Of a stretch of 64,000 nucleotides of DNA, positions 19,132 through 27,223 are shown one piece after another (within the stretch, counting starts at the first letter, position 1; every line of letters starts with the position of its first letter). This stretch comes from OLB6 sp964525565 (GTDB taxonomy: Bacteria; Bacteroidota; Ignavibacteria; Kapaibacteriales; Kapaibacteriaceae). The notes beneath the pieces were generated by a model. The model had not been told where the DNA came from and did no database searches. It saw only the letters and a program-made list of their open reading frames with translations. The DNA lies in contig CAZGHI010000005.1 of the NCBI GenBank assembly GCA_964525565.1, forward strand, positions 1 through 64,000. Direction: 5' to 3'. The position numbers were made by a program, and so were the translations under genes.

Positions 19132-19610
19132 AGTGGTGTTGCTATGAAGTCCCTAACATTACCTTTTGCACTGAGGCGTACGTTTAGTTCATTGGCACGC
19201 ATTGCCATGGTTTCCAACGTCAATGAACGTGCAATTGAAGTGAATTGCTGTCGCAATTGTGTCCATTGCTCATGTGCCGGGCACGGCGAAGCAACACCAC
19301 AACCGGGTAGTCCCAACATACACTCGGTAAAGATTTCTGTTCCGTCAATGGCACTTACCATGTCGAAAAGCGTTATTGACTTTGCAGGACGCGCAAGAGC
19401 AACACCGCCACGCGGACCTCGATACGATGTTAACAGTCCGGCTTGCGTAAACTGCTGCAACACTTTCGTAAGAAAGTGGAACGAAATATCAAGCTTCTCC
19501 GCCAACTTGTTTATTGGAACAAAGTCATCCGTCTTCTCTGCCGCTACTGCGATTGCTGCTTGAATGCCGTAAATACAACTTTTACTCAATATCACAGTTC
19601 CCCCAATCAT
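19128..19610 (-). CDS. Rrf2 family transcriptional regulator with likely iron-sulfur cysteines
   Basis: A winged-helix regulator of about 160 residues. The N-terminal half has the Rrf2 layout (KSCIYGIQAAIAVAA, then LAEKLDISFHFLTKVLQQF and YRGPRGGVALARP for the helix-turn-helix and wing). Cysteines at about 97, 104 and 110 (CMLGLPGCGVASPC) match the cluster ligands of IscR/NsrR-type proteins, so it may sense oxygen, NO or iron-sulfur status. The start is ATG 19610; GTG at 19595 (VILSKS) is an alternative that matches many Rrf2 starts. The stop overlaps the ccoI start (ATGA), so it is the first gene of the cbb3 operon and its likely regulator. Confidence 0.88.
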   Translation of the reverse strand: MIGGTVILSKSCIYGIQAAIAVAAEKTDDFVPINKLAEKLDISFHFLTKVLQQFTQAGLLTSYRGPRGGVALARPAKSITLFDMVSAIDGTEIFTECMLGLPGCGVASPCPAHEQWTQLRQQFTSIARSLTLETMAMRANELNVRLSAKGNVRDFIATPL

Positions 19611-19624
19611 TAATTTGTGTTGCA

Positions 19625-19648
19625 ATTTCGGTTATAGAACTCCGAAAT
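19625..19648. promoter_or_regulatory. Inverted repeat upstream of the Rrf2-cbb3 operon, likely operator
   Basis: ATTTCGG (19625-19631) and CCGAAAT (19642-19648) form a perfect 7-bp inverted repeat with a 10-base spacer. The spacer contains TATAAC on the minus strand, a plausible -10 element. It lies 15 bases before the ATG of the Rrf2 gene. The layout suits autoregulation of the operon by a dimeric regulator; binding is inferred. Confidence 0.5.
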
Positions 19649-20043
19649 CCAAATTTTGTTTTTTCTTTTCTCACTTTGAGTTTCTAATACAACAGCACTT
19701 TCCACTTCGGGGCACCCGCTGCAATGGTCTGGTGCATTGGCCGAATACCCATTTACACCGGTGATACGTTTTGTAGAAGTCCGTTACCGGTTGTGTTACT
19801 ATTACCCGCGACTGCTCCACTAACGGCAGTTCGCAGAAGGTATATTTCGTAAGCACAACACCACACCATACCATTAGTCTGGTGGACTATTGGTTGTCAT
19901 AGTACTGAATGGCGGACGACACTGCGCACATCGCCACGAAAGCTGGAAGCTTTCTTTTCCGGCGGCTTCAATAAAAAAAGCCTCCGCCTATGGTGTGTTG
20001 TGGCGGAGGCTACGATGTGAGGGGATTGGAGGGGGCTATGGTG
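19649..20043. other. Non-coding stretch between the Rrf2 gene and the DUF4397 gene
   Basis: About 395 bases with no convincing gene. A minus-strand open frame of 67 codons (19671-19874) has a cysteine- and arginine-rich composition, no family resemblance and no clear ribosome site. The A/T-rich part at 19649-19675 probably holds the upstream part of the cbb3 operon promoter. The right end holds the terminator at 19973-20010. Confidence 0.55.
19973..20010 (-). terminator. Intrinsic terminator of the DUF4397 gene
   Basis: On the minus strand GCCTCCGCC, a 13-base loop and GGCGGAGGC form a perfect 9-bp GC-rich stem followed by seven T residues. It starts 33 bases past the stop codon at 20044. 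This is the clearest intrinsic terminator in the window. Confidence 0.85.
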
Positions 20044-21762
20044 TTACCGAACAATCGCAACAAGTGTGCTGCGAACGTGATTATTGGAGGTTACTCTCAC
20101 GATGTACTGTCCGGGTACAAAATCTGAAACATCACAAACGATGGAGTTTTCATGTGTATCGTTTACTGTAAGGTTGCGTTGATACACCAGTTCTCCTGTG
20201 AGTGTACTTATGGTTACTGTGCCGGGTTGTACCTCGGTTTGTGCCGATATCTTTAGTGTTGTTGAAGCCGGATTCGGAGTCACCATGGCTGGGTCGAAGG
20301 CACCAACAACTTCTCCAACACTTGTGACAACTGGCGGTAATTCAATCAGGCTACCACCGCTTTGCGTTGCTGCCCACAAACCAAAAGCAGGTCCGTTTTT
20401 ATTCACCGTAGGATTTAGGAATCCAGAGGCAAGAACAGCAACACTCTGTCCGGCAAGCTCGGTAAGAGGTGCAGAAAATTCTGCAATTATGTTACCACCA
20501 GCAGGGGCAACGCCAATGGTGTAGTTCCCTGCTGGTACACTAACATACTCAGCAACTTTGGAGTAGTATAAATCAGAAATAAGCTTTAATGTTCCGTTTG
20601 CATACACATCAACGGAAGGTGCGTCGGTTGCACCATGGAACACTAGAATGTTCACCATTCCATCGTCCGCCGACTCTTGAATGCCTCCTATCGGGTACAC
20701 GGAAAAAGTGATTGCAGGGGAACGTGAATCCGGATTAGGTGCAAAATCCTGAGCAAACAGAACTCCGTTGGCAATGGCCAAATACCTTCCGGGTTCCACA
20801 TTTAGCTCGAAGGTTGCAAGAATGTCTGCTGCGCTCTCACTGTTTGCCGGCGCTACGCCTACCTCGATAGTAACTCCGGAAGGAACTTCCAGGAATGGCG
20901 TCGCTGTGCGAAAAGCGAAATTGTCAATTGCCCTTTCCCCATTGATATACACATCAACACTTTCTGCAATGGGATCGGCAGCGTTGTGGATGATTTGCAC
21001 ATATGCCTTTGCATCTGCATCAGCCAGCGGGAGAGCAATAAATTCACCACCTTCCGACGACACTGCATATAGGCCAAACGCAGGGCCATTTTGATTGTCC
21101 TGAGTATTAAGAAAACCCGAGGCAACAATAGTAAGTGCGGCTCCGCCAAGCTCTCGTACATCGGCTATATACGATGCCAACACATCCCCCCCTACTGGAG
21201 CAACATCCAGAGTGTATGACAGTGGCGAAACGGATAGATAGTCTGTTCCTGCACCGTACGACAGAGATGGTACGATAATCACTCCCCCACTTGCAACCTG
21301 TACGGCTGGGGCATCGGTTGCTCCATGAAAGACACGTATATCCACCTCACCCTCTTCTTGAGCCTGACGCCTTGCATTGGATAACGGATACAGGTCAAAG
21401 GCAATTGGCGCTGCCGTCTCATCGCCTGCTGATGTGAACTGGTCTGGCTGCAGTACCCCATTTGCAACAACGATATATGTGTTGTTCGGCTCTAAAGTAA
21501 AATCTTTGGTGAAGATCGCTTCCTGAATACTACTGCTCGTGGGTGGCGCAAGGTGAACCGTTAAATTTATCGGTACCTCAATAAACGGCGTAGCCGTCCG
21601 GAAGGCAAAGTCGTTAAGTGCCAACTCACCGTTAACGTACACATCAACCACTGCTGCAGCGGGGTCTGCAGCGTTATGCAGAACCTGTATAAATGCTGTT
21701 TGCGAGATGAGCTGACTTTGCACTAAGAGTACAATTGCTCCGATCATCAATGCCTGTTTCAT
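20044..21762 (-). CDS. Secreted DUF4397 repeat protein with T9SS C-terminal sorting domain
   Basis: A 572-residue protein with a Sec signal peptide (MKQALMIGAIVLLVQSQLIS). It contains four DUF4397-type modules in an A-B-A-B order: A modules start FIQVLHNAADPAAAVVDVY and YVQIIHNAADPIAESVDVY; B modules contain VFHGATDAPAVQVA and VFHGATDAPSVDVY. This indicates duplication of an A-B pair. The last 80 residues (PNPASTTLKISAQTEV ... VPGQYIVRV) form a type A T9SS sorting domain, so the protein should be exported across the outer membrane and attached or released. The function of DUF4397 is unknown, possibly an Ig-like surface module. ATG 21762 is preceded by GGAG at suitable spacing. Confidence 0.88.
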   Translation of the reverse strand: MKQALMIGAIVLLVQSQLISQTAFIQVLHNAADPAAAVVDVYVNGELALNDFAFRTATPFIEVPINLTVHLAPPTSSSIQEAIFTKDFTLEPNNTYIVVANGVLQPDQFTSAGDETAAPIAFDLYPLSNARRQAQEEGEVDIRVFHGATDAPAVQVASGGVIIVPSLSYGAGTDYLSVSPLSYTLDVAPVGGDVLASYIADVRELGGAALTIVASGFLNTQDNQNGPAFGLYAVSSEGGEFIALPLADADAKAYVQIIHNAADPIAESVDVYINGERAIDNFAFRTATPFLEVPSGVTIEVGVAPANSESAADILATFELNVEPGRYLAIANGVLFAQDFAPNPDSRSPAITFSVYPIGGIQESADDGMVNILVFHGATDAPSVDVYANGTLKLISDLYYSKVAEYVSVPAGNYTIGVAPAGGNIIAEFSAPLTELAGQSVAVLASGFLNPTVNKNGPAFGLWAATQSGGSLIELPPVVTSVGEVVGAFDPAMVTPNPASTTLKISAQTEVQPGTVTISTLTGELVYQRNLTVNDTHENSIVCDVSDFVPGQYIVRVTSNNHVRSTLVAIVR

Positions 21763-21868
21763 GCTATCTCCAACGTTATTGTGTGTTGTAACACGTGCAT
21801 AAACCCCAGGTAAAAGCAAATAGTTCCCGAAAGAAGTAAAAAAACGTTTCTACATCGTACATTGGTTA

Positions 21869-22696
21869 ATGAAGATTACCTCACACATCCTCACCGACGA
21901 TGTATTAAATCGTGTTACCGAACTCCGCAGTCCTAACCATGGATCAACACTCCGTGCTCAGTACCTTGTTATTCACTTTACGGCCGGTGCATCCGCAATG
22001 TCGTCGGCCCGTTGGTTATGTTCTCCTTCTTCGAAGGCAAGCGCTCATATCATTATCGGACGCGATGGTCGGATAATTCAGCTCGTTCCATTCAATAAGG
22101 TTGCGTGGCATGCCGGAAGAAGTGCATGGGAGGGTAGGACGAATCTCAACTCATGCAGTATCGGCATTGAACTCGACAACGCAGGAAAGGTGATGCAACG
22201 AGCCGACGGCTCGTGGGCAAATGCTCTCGGTGTTGTTGTGCCGTCGGATCAGGTTGTAACTGCACGACATAAAAACAGTAGTGAAACTGCTCATTGGCAT
22301 GCATACTCAACAGAACAGCTCGAAGCAGCCGTTGAGATTGGCGGACTGATTGTAGCCCGGTTTGGAATCGTGGATGTTGTTGGACATGACGATATATCTC
22401 CGGGCAGAAAACACGATCCCGGACCGGCTTTTCCCATGGAATCATACCGTAGTATGGTTATGGGTCGTGCCGAAGAAACACCAGAGCTTTTCGAAACAAC
22501 AACGGTTGTAAACATCCGGTCGGGTGCCGGAGTTGGATTCTCGGTTGTAAGTGGATCACCGCTCGCCAAGGGAACTCGAGTGGTTCGTCACCGATCGCTA
22601 GCGGATTGGTTCTATGTAAGCCTGGTTAATGGTGCTGACACTGAAGGTTGGGTAAACGGCAAGTTTCTTAGCCGCGTACGCGCAGAACCTCTCTGA
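21869..22696 (+). CDS. N-acetylmuramoyl-L-alanine amidase (AmpD-like) with C-terminal SH3 domain
   Basis: A 275-residue zinc amidase (amidase_2) that cuts the bond between MurNAc and the stem peptide. Zinc ligands by alignment with AmpD are His36 (YLVIHFTAG), His173 (VVGHDDISPGR) and Asp183 (KHDPGPAFP). Residues from about 205 (TTVVNIRSGAGVGFSVVSG) form a bacterial SH3 domain that may bind peptidoglycan peptides. No signal peptide is visible, so it may act in the cytoplasm on recycled muropeptides, or leave by an unknown route. The start is ATG 21869. Its 3' end overlaps the convergent E1 gene by 29 bases. Confidence 0.88.
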   Translation: MKITSHILTDDVLNRVTELRSPNHGSTLRAQYLVIHFTAGASAMSSARWLCSPSSKASAHIIIGRDGRIIQLVPFNKVAWHAGRSAWEGRTNLNSCSIGIELDNAGKVMQRADGSWANALGVVVPSDQVVTARHKNSSETAHWHAYSTEQLEAAVEIGGLIVARFGIVDVVGHDDISPGRKHDPGPAFPMESYRSMVMGRAEETPELFETTTVVNIRSGAGVGFSVVSGSPLAKGTRVVRHRSLADWFYVSLVNGADTEGWVNGKFLSRVRAEPL

Positions 22697-25070
22697 TCAC
22701 GTCTTCGGCTTCCGGTTTGCTCCAGTAACTACCATCTGTACCATATGCCGGTCTATGCTCTGCTGCAGTAATGGTTACGGGTGGAACATCTAGGTGCCAC
22801 CAAAGACCATCCCGTTCCAGTAAGTTTTGCAAAAGAAATGCCGATGCTCCGCCCGGAACATCTTCGTCGAGTATAAACAATCGGTTCGAACGACGAACTC
22901 TTTCGGCAATCACCCCTTCTGTGTCGAACGGTAACAGCGTTTGAACATCTACAACCTCGACTTCTACTCCAAGGGCCGACAATCGTTCAGCGGCATCCAA
23001 GGCAACACGAATGCAGGCACCATACGTAACCAAGGTTGCCCAAGCCCCCTGCTCAACCGAGCGAACAACTTCGGGAACTCCCAATGGCACCATAAACTCG
23101 CCAACGTTATCCGGAAGACGTTCCTTGAGGCGGTAACCGTTCAGCACTTCGATAACAAGCGCCGGCTGTTCCTCACGGAGGAGTGTATTATACATACCTG
23201 CAGCCTGCGTCATGTTCCGTGGGACGCAAACCGTAATTCCTCGCACCACATTGATAATGCCGGCCATAGGAGAACCACTATGCCATACACCTTCTAACCG
23301 ATGTCCGCGAGTTCGTATGATAGCAGGAGCCCGCTGTCCGCCACGTGTTCTCCATTCTACTGTAGCCAAATCATCGCTCATGATTTGCAGGGCGTACAAG
23401 AGATAGTCAAGATATTGAACTTCTGCAATAGGACGCAGTCCACGCATTGCCATTCCAATTGCCTGCCCAACAATGGTACACTCGCGGATTCCCGTATCAC
23501 TAACGCGCAGTGCTCCGTACTTCGACTGCAGTCCTGCAAAGCCTTGGTTTACATCACCAAGCTGACCAACATCCTCTCCGAAGGCTATCAGGCGCGGTTC
23601 GCGCATCAGATTAGCATCGAAACATGCATTTAAGACTTCGCTACCGTTTACAACCTTACTCTCGGCACCATATACTGGTGCAACAATGTATGGAGAATGA
23701 ACATACTGTGCGTTTGAACCATAGCGAAGAGGCGTTGTTAGCATATCCGCATAGAGCGGCTGGATGGTTCTGTAGTATTCATCGTACCACTGTTGCAGGC
23801 GTTCTCGTTCGGGTGTGCTTTGTCCGTACAGTTTTTCTAACGCCTTCGCTGCTGCAACCACAGCATCCTTACGAAATGGTTCGCGTATCGAAAGCAGGTC
23901 GGCTGCCACAGCGGGCTGTCCGGCAGCTTCTATCAACGCTGCTACATGTTCAACATCCTTGCGAATAGGCAGGCTGTAAGCCTCCCATGCAGCCTGCTTT
24001 GCCTGCTGAACATGTTCAAGTGCTTCTGCATCCACCGCATCCATTTCACTCTCGGAGGCCCAGCCGTTCGCTACAATCCAACTGCGCATACGTGTAATAC
24101 AGTCGAACTCAGCCTCCCATTCCAACCGTTCCTTGCTTTTGTACCGCTCATGCGAACCGCTCGTACTATGACCTTGCGGTTGGGTTACATCAACTACATG
24201 AATGATCTGGGGAATATGGTGTGTGCGTGCTTCTTCGGCCGCATGTTCGTATGCTTCACGAAGTGCAGCATAATCATAACCCTCCACCCGCTGGATATGG
24301 TAACCGCTCGAACCACCTTCCTCTCTCTGAAAGCCGGCCAGCAACTTCCCTACATCCGACTTGGTATGCTGAAAAGAGTTGGGAACGCTAATACCGTAGC
24401 CATCATCCCAAATGCTGATAATCACAGGAGCGTTCAGAACTCCAATAGCGTCAACCGCTTCCCAAAACATTCCTTCTGCAGCACTGGCGTTACCGATTGT
24501 CCCAAAAGCGACCTCGTTTCCACGATTCGAAAACTGCGAGAACGAATGCAGTTCTTCTAATTCACGATAAAGAACGCTGGCGTAACCCAGACCAACCAGA
24601 CGTGGCATCTGCGATGCGGTTGGACTCACATCGGCACTAACATTATATCTGTTGGTCTGCGAAAGCCACTGTCCGTTGTCGTCAATAAATCTCGTTGCGA
24701 AATGTCCGTTCATGGACCGACCGGCAGAGGCCGGCTCCATTTCTATGCTCGTGTGCGCATACAACTGCGCGAAGAACTTTTGCACATCACTTTCACCAAT
24801 GGCAAACATGAAGGTTTGATCTCGGTAATAGCCACTGCGCCAGTCGCCCAAGCGAAAAGCACGTGCCATTGCTACCTGCGCCACCTCCTTTCCGTCACCA
24901 AAAATTCCGAACTTAGCCTTACCCGTCAGCACCTCTCGTCGGTCCAGTAACGATGCCTGCCGAGAAATTGTGGCAACACGGTAGTCGTGTAGAATTTCTG
25001 AAACAGAGAATGTGCTTACTGTTTTCTTGCCATTGATACGTTGCACCTTACCTGTGGACTGTTTTGACAT
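22668..25070 (-). CDS. 2-oxoacid dehydrogenase E1, alpha and beta domains fused
   Basis: An 800-residue protein joining an E1 alpha-like part (about 1-430) to an E1 beta-like part (about 460-800). The first part has the thiamine diphosphate region around FGTIGNASAAEGMFWEAVDA and IISIWDDGYGISVP. The second has LIAFGEDVGQLGDVNQGF, GHRLEGVWHSGSPMAG and VEVVDVQTLLPFDTEGV. Such fusions are common in Bacteroidota and are usually annotated as branched-chain or general alpha-ketoacid dehydrogenase. The GD-N cofactor motif is divergent (GTIGNASAAEG ... WDDGYG), as in other fused forms. Start taken at ATG 25070 (MSKQSTGKVQRINGKK). Confidence 0.9.
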   Translation of the reverse strand: MSKQSTGKVQRINGKKTVSTFSVSEILHDYRVATISRQASLLDRREVLTGKAKFGIFGDGKEVAQVAMARAFRLGDWRSGYYRDQTFMFAIGESDVQKFFAQLYAHTSIEMEPASAGRSMNGHFATRFIDDNGQWLSQTNRYNVSADVSPTASQMPRLVGLGYASVLYRELEELHSFSQFSNRGNEVAFGTIGNASAAEGMFWEAVDAIGVLNAPVIISIWDDGYGISVPNSFQHTKSDVGKLLAGFQREEGGSSGYHIQRVEGYDYAALREAYEHAAEEARTHHIPQIIHVVDVTQPQGHSTSGSHERYKSKERLEWEAEFDCITRMRSWIVANGWASESEMDAVDAEALEHVQQAKQAAWEAYSLPIRKDVEHVAALIEAAGQPAVAADLLSIREPFRKDAVVAAAKALEKLYGQSTPERERLQQWYDEYYRTIQPLYADMLTTPLRYGSNAQYVHSPYIVAPVYGAESKVVNGSEVLNACFDANLMREPRLIAFGEDVGQLGDVNQGFAGLQSKYGALRVSDTGIRECTIVGQAIGMAMRGLRPIAEVQYLDYLLYALQIMSDDLATVEWRTRGGQRAPAIIRTRGHRLEGVWHSGSPMAGIINVVRGITVCVPRNMTQAAGMYNTLLREEQPALVIEVLNGYRLKERLPDNVGEFMVPLGVPEVVRSVEQGAWATLVTYGACIRVALDAAERLSALGVEVEVVDVQTLLPFDTEGVIAERVRRSNRLFILDEDVPGGASAFLLQNLLERDGLWWHLDVPPVTITAAEHRPAYGTDGSYWSKPEAEDVIREVLRVRG

Positions 25071-25112
25071 AGGCGACAAAAATACGGGAAGCGCCACTCA
25101 TGCCCATTAAAC

Positions 25113-25694
25113 CTACCACACCCATCCTGCGGAGCCGCCTAAACAAGGAAGGAGACCGCTATTCACGCCGGGAACCAGAAGGAACTGCATAAAAACGCGG
25201 TACTGTAGTCCCACAGACTCTTTTTCAAAGCGGTATCCAACAAGAACGGTAGGGTTCCAAACGCGACTGCCCCATGTGAGCGGCTGCTGAGCATTTGTTC
25301 CGTACACGGGATTCAGGGGAATGCTGCTTCCAACACCTATCTCGAGTAGGTGATAGCGGCCCCACAGTGATCGTAGTTGAAGGGGAAGGAAATGGGGTGT
25401 ATAAACGCTGTACCCAATGCCTGTTGCAATTCCCAGGGCACGCACTGAACCACGTCCAAACGGATCTTCAAGGCGTAATTCTGCGTGAATGCCAATAATT
25501 TCCATCAGCGGTGCAGACTGAAGCATTACACTTCCCTTCACATGTAATAAAGGCGCCTCAACTTGCATGGGTACCGTATCTAGGGGGGGGCTGGATGGCT
25601 GGGGTTCTTGCGTTGTTATCTCGCTGGTCTGAGGGTATGTGGGGAGATACAGCGAAAGTATCAGCGCCACGGTGCCGAGCATTCTTAACATCAT
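25113..25694 (-). CDS. Hypothetical exported protein, possible outer-membrane beta-barrel
   Basis: About 193 residues; not recognised. It has a signal-peptide-like start (MLRMLGTVALILSLYLPTYPQ), then a proline/threonine/serine-rich linker and a region of alternating hydrophobic residues ending in an aromatic residue (SAGWVW), which suggests a small beta-barrel. A G8 tract at 25583-25590 lies in the linker and could vary in length. ATGs at 25694 and 25691 or a GTG at 25700 could start it; it directly follows gmk. Confidence 0.6.
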   Translation of the reverse strand: MMLRMLGTVALILSLYLPTYPQTSEITTQEPQPSSPPLDTVPMQVEAPLLHVKGSVMLQSAPLMEIIGIHAELRLEDPFGRGSVRALGIATGIGYSVYTPHFLPLQLRSLWGRYHLLEIGVGSSIPLNPVYGTNAQQPLTWGSRVWNPTVLVGYRFEKESVGLQYRVFMQFLLVPGVNSGLLPCLGGSAGWVW

Positions 25695-25700
25695 GAGCAC

Positions 25701-26291
25701 CTACAGGGGAAGCAGTTGTTGTTCTCCTGCACCGGCAATATTCCTACGGACGATGTCTTCGGCCTCGGCAAGGGTATCATTCAGCACATTGTTTACGAGC
25801 ACATAGTCAAATTCACCCCGATGCCCCATTTCCATCTCTGCACGCGCAAGCCGAAGAAGTATTTGCTCATTGGTTTCAGTATGACGCTGGCGTAGGCGTT
25901 GTGCTAGAGTTTCCAGGTCCGGTGGGGCAACAAAAATGAGAAGCGAATCTGCCGGGAAATGTTTTCGCAGACTTAACGCCCCCTTCACATCCACATCAAA
26001 CAACAAGAACTCACCTCGAACGATTGCTTCCTGCACAACCGATTTGAGTGTGCCATAGTAATTACCGAATATCTCTTCATATTCTATTAAATCACCGTTT
26101 TCAATGCGTGAGCGGAATTCTTCCTTCGAAAGGAAAAAGTAGTCCCGGCCATGCACTTCGGTTGGACGTTGCTGTCGGGTAGTTGCACTAGTGCTGAACT
26201 TCAACAATGGGAACGTGCGCAATAAGTGTTTAGCCACGGTTGTTTTACCGGCACCGCTGGGTGCGCTCAAAACGATGAGTCTCTTGCTCAT
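25701..26291 (-). CDS. gmk: Guanylate kinase
   Basis: A 196-residue nucleotide kinase that converts GMP and ATP to GDP and ADP. The P-loop is LSAPSGAGKTTVAKHL (residues about 8-23), the GMP-binding region contains TSATTRQQRPTEVHGRDYFF, and FDVDVKGALSLRK marks the core. The length is usual. The ATG at 26291 overlaps the yicC stop by ATGA. The yicC-gmk pair is a conserved arrangement. Confidence 0.96.
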   Translation of the reverse strand: MSKRLIVLSAPSGAGKTTVAKHLLRTFPLLKFSTSATTRQQRPTEVHGRDYFFLSKEEFRSRIENGDLIEYEEIFGNYYGTLKSVVQEAIVRGEFLLFDVDVKGALSLRKHFPADSLLIFVAPPDLETLAQRLRQRHTETNEQILLRLARAEMEMGHRGEFDYVLVNNVLNDTLAEAEDIVRRNIAGAGEQQLLPL

Positions 26292-27157
26292 TCGATGTTC
26301 TGTACTTGTTCGCGAATTCGCTCCAGCTCTTCCTTCATGCCTACAACAAGCCTTGCAATCTCCGCGTCCGAGGCCTTACTACCTATCGTATTCACTTCTC
26401 GGTTCATCTCCTGCAAAAGAAAGTTCAGCTTTCTGCCCACGGCTCCGCCGCCCAAAAGATCTGATGCGTAGTGGTCAATATGACTACGTAGTCGAACGCA
26501 TTCCTCGTTAACATCAAGTTTTTCGCTGAGGAGTATTATCTCCAGTTGTAGTCGTTGTTCATCAATACCTTCATCGTTGGTGAGCTGACGAACTCTTTCT
26601 CGGAGGCGCTCCCTCTCTGCCGGAATTCGTTGCGCGCTAATCTGTTCCACCATCGTTAAAGCAGCAGAGATGTTGGTAAGGCGCTGTTGCATATCGGTGA
26701 CAAGTGCAGCGCCTTCTCGAATGCGCATTGTGTTTAAGTCTGAAATCGCAGTCGCTATCAATGGCTCGAGCTCAGCCCACACGTCAGCTTCGCCATCTGT
26801 TGTAGCATGAAAAGCAGGCGCATAATTCGCTATAGTATCAACCGAAACCTCCCCTGACAGTTGCAGTTCCTGTTGTAGCTTGCGGAGCGCTGCTACGTAA
26901 GCTCCTGCTGCGGTCACATTTACGGCAACATCGGCTTCACTGCTTGTTTCTTCGCGCCGGATATAAATATTAACGCTGCCTCGGACAATATGCTCACGAA
27001 TACATTCGCGAACCTGATGCTCCGCATAGCTCCATTCTTTTGGTATTCGTACACCTAGCTCCAGATACCTGCCATTCACGCTCTTCACTTCAATACTTGT
27101 AGGAGCACCAAGCACTGTTCCATGGGCCCTTCCATAGCCCGTCATGCTTTTTATCAT
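26288..27157 (-). CDS. yicC: YicC family endoribonuclease
   Basis: A 289-residue YicC-like protein starting MIKSMTGYGRA, the hallmark N-terminus, with IEVKSVNGRYLEL soon after. The C-terminal DUF1732 part ends with NFLLQEMNREVNTIGSKA, also diagnostic. Members are endoribonucleases acting in RNA turnover. It is coupled to gmk downstream and divergent from the nucleoside phosphorylase gene. A TAAATTCG box lies three bases before the ATG, a near match to TAnnTTTG. Confidence 0.93.
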   Translation of the reverse strand: MIKSMTGYGRAHGTVLGAPTSIEVKSVNGRYLELGVRIPKEWSYAEHQVRECIREHIVRGSVNIYIRREETSSEADVAVNVTAAGAYVAALRKLQQELQLSGEVSVDTIANYAPAFHATTDGEADVWAELEPLIATAISDLNTMRIREGAALVTDMQQRLTNISAALTMVEQISAQRIPAERERLRERVRQLTNDEGIDEQRLQLEIILLSEKLDVNEECVRLRSHIDHYASDLLGGGAVGRKLNFLLQEMNREVNTIGSKASDAEIARLVVGMKEELERIREQVQNIE

Positions 27158-27174
27158 GAGCGAATTTATGAGAC

Positions 27175-27195
27175 CTCTGCATTACTGGTGCAGAG
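27175..27195. promoter_or_regulatory. Inverted repeat in the yicC / nucleoside phosphorylase divergent region
   Basis: CTCTGCA (27175-27181) and TGCAGAG (27189-27195) form a perfect 7-bp inverted repeat with a 7-base spacer, centred between the divergent starts at 27157 and 27224. It has the geometry of an operator for a dimeric regulator; no cognate regulator is evident. Confidence 0.4.
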
Positions 27196-27223
27196 AATAC
27201 CCAATCTGTTCCATGTTTGTAGT

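Noticed and set aside
19671..19874. Minus-strand open frame of 67 codons in the non-coding stretch
   Set aside because: Cysteine/arginine-rich composition, no signal or family pattern, no clear ribosome site; looks like a chance frame.
19938..19958. GAAAGC-TGGAA-GCTTTC followed by TTTT on the plus strand, as a terminator
   Set aside because: Only a 6-bp stem with four T residues and no plus-strand gene upstream; the nearby 9-bp hairpin explains termination here.
23946..24560. Plus-strand open frame of 204 codons antisense to the fused E1
   Set aside because: Shadow of a confidently assigned gene; no recognisable domain.
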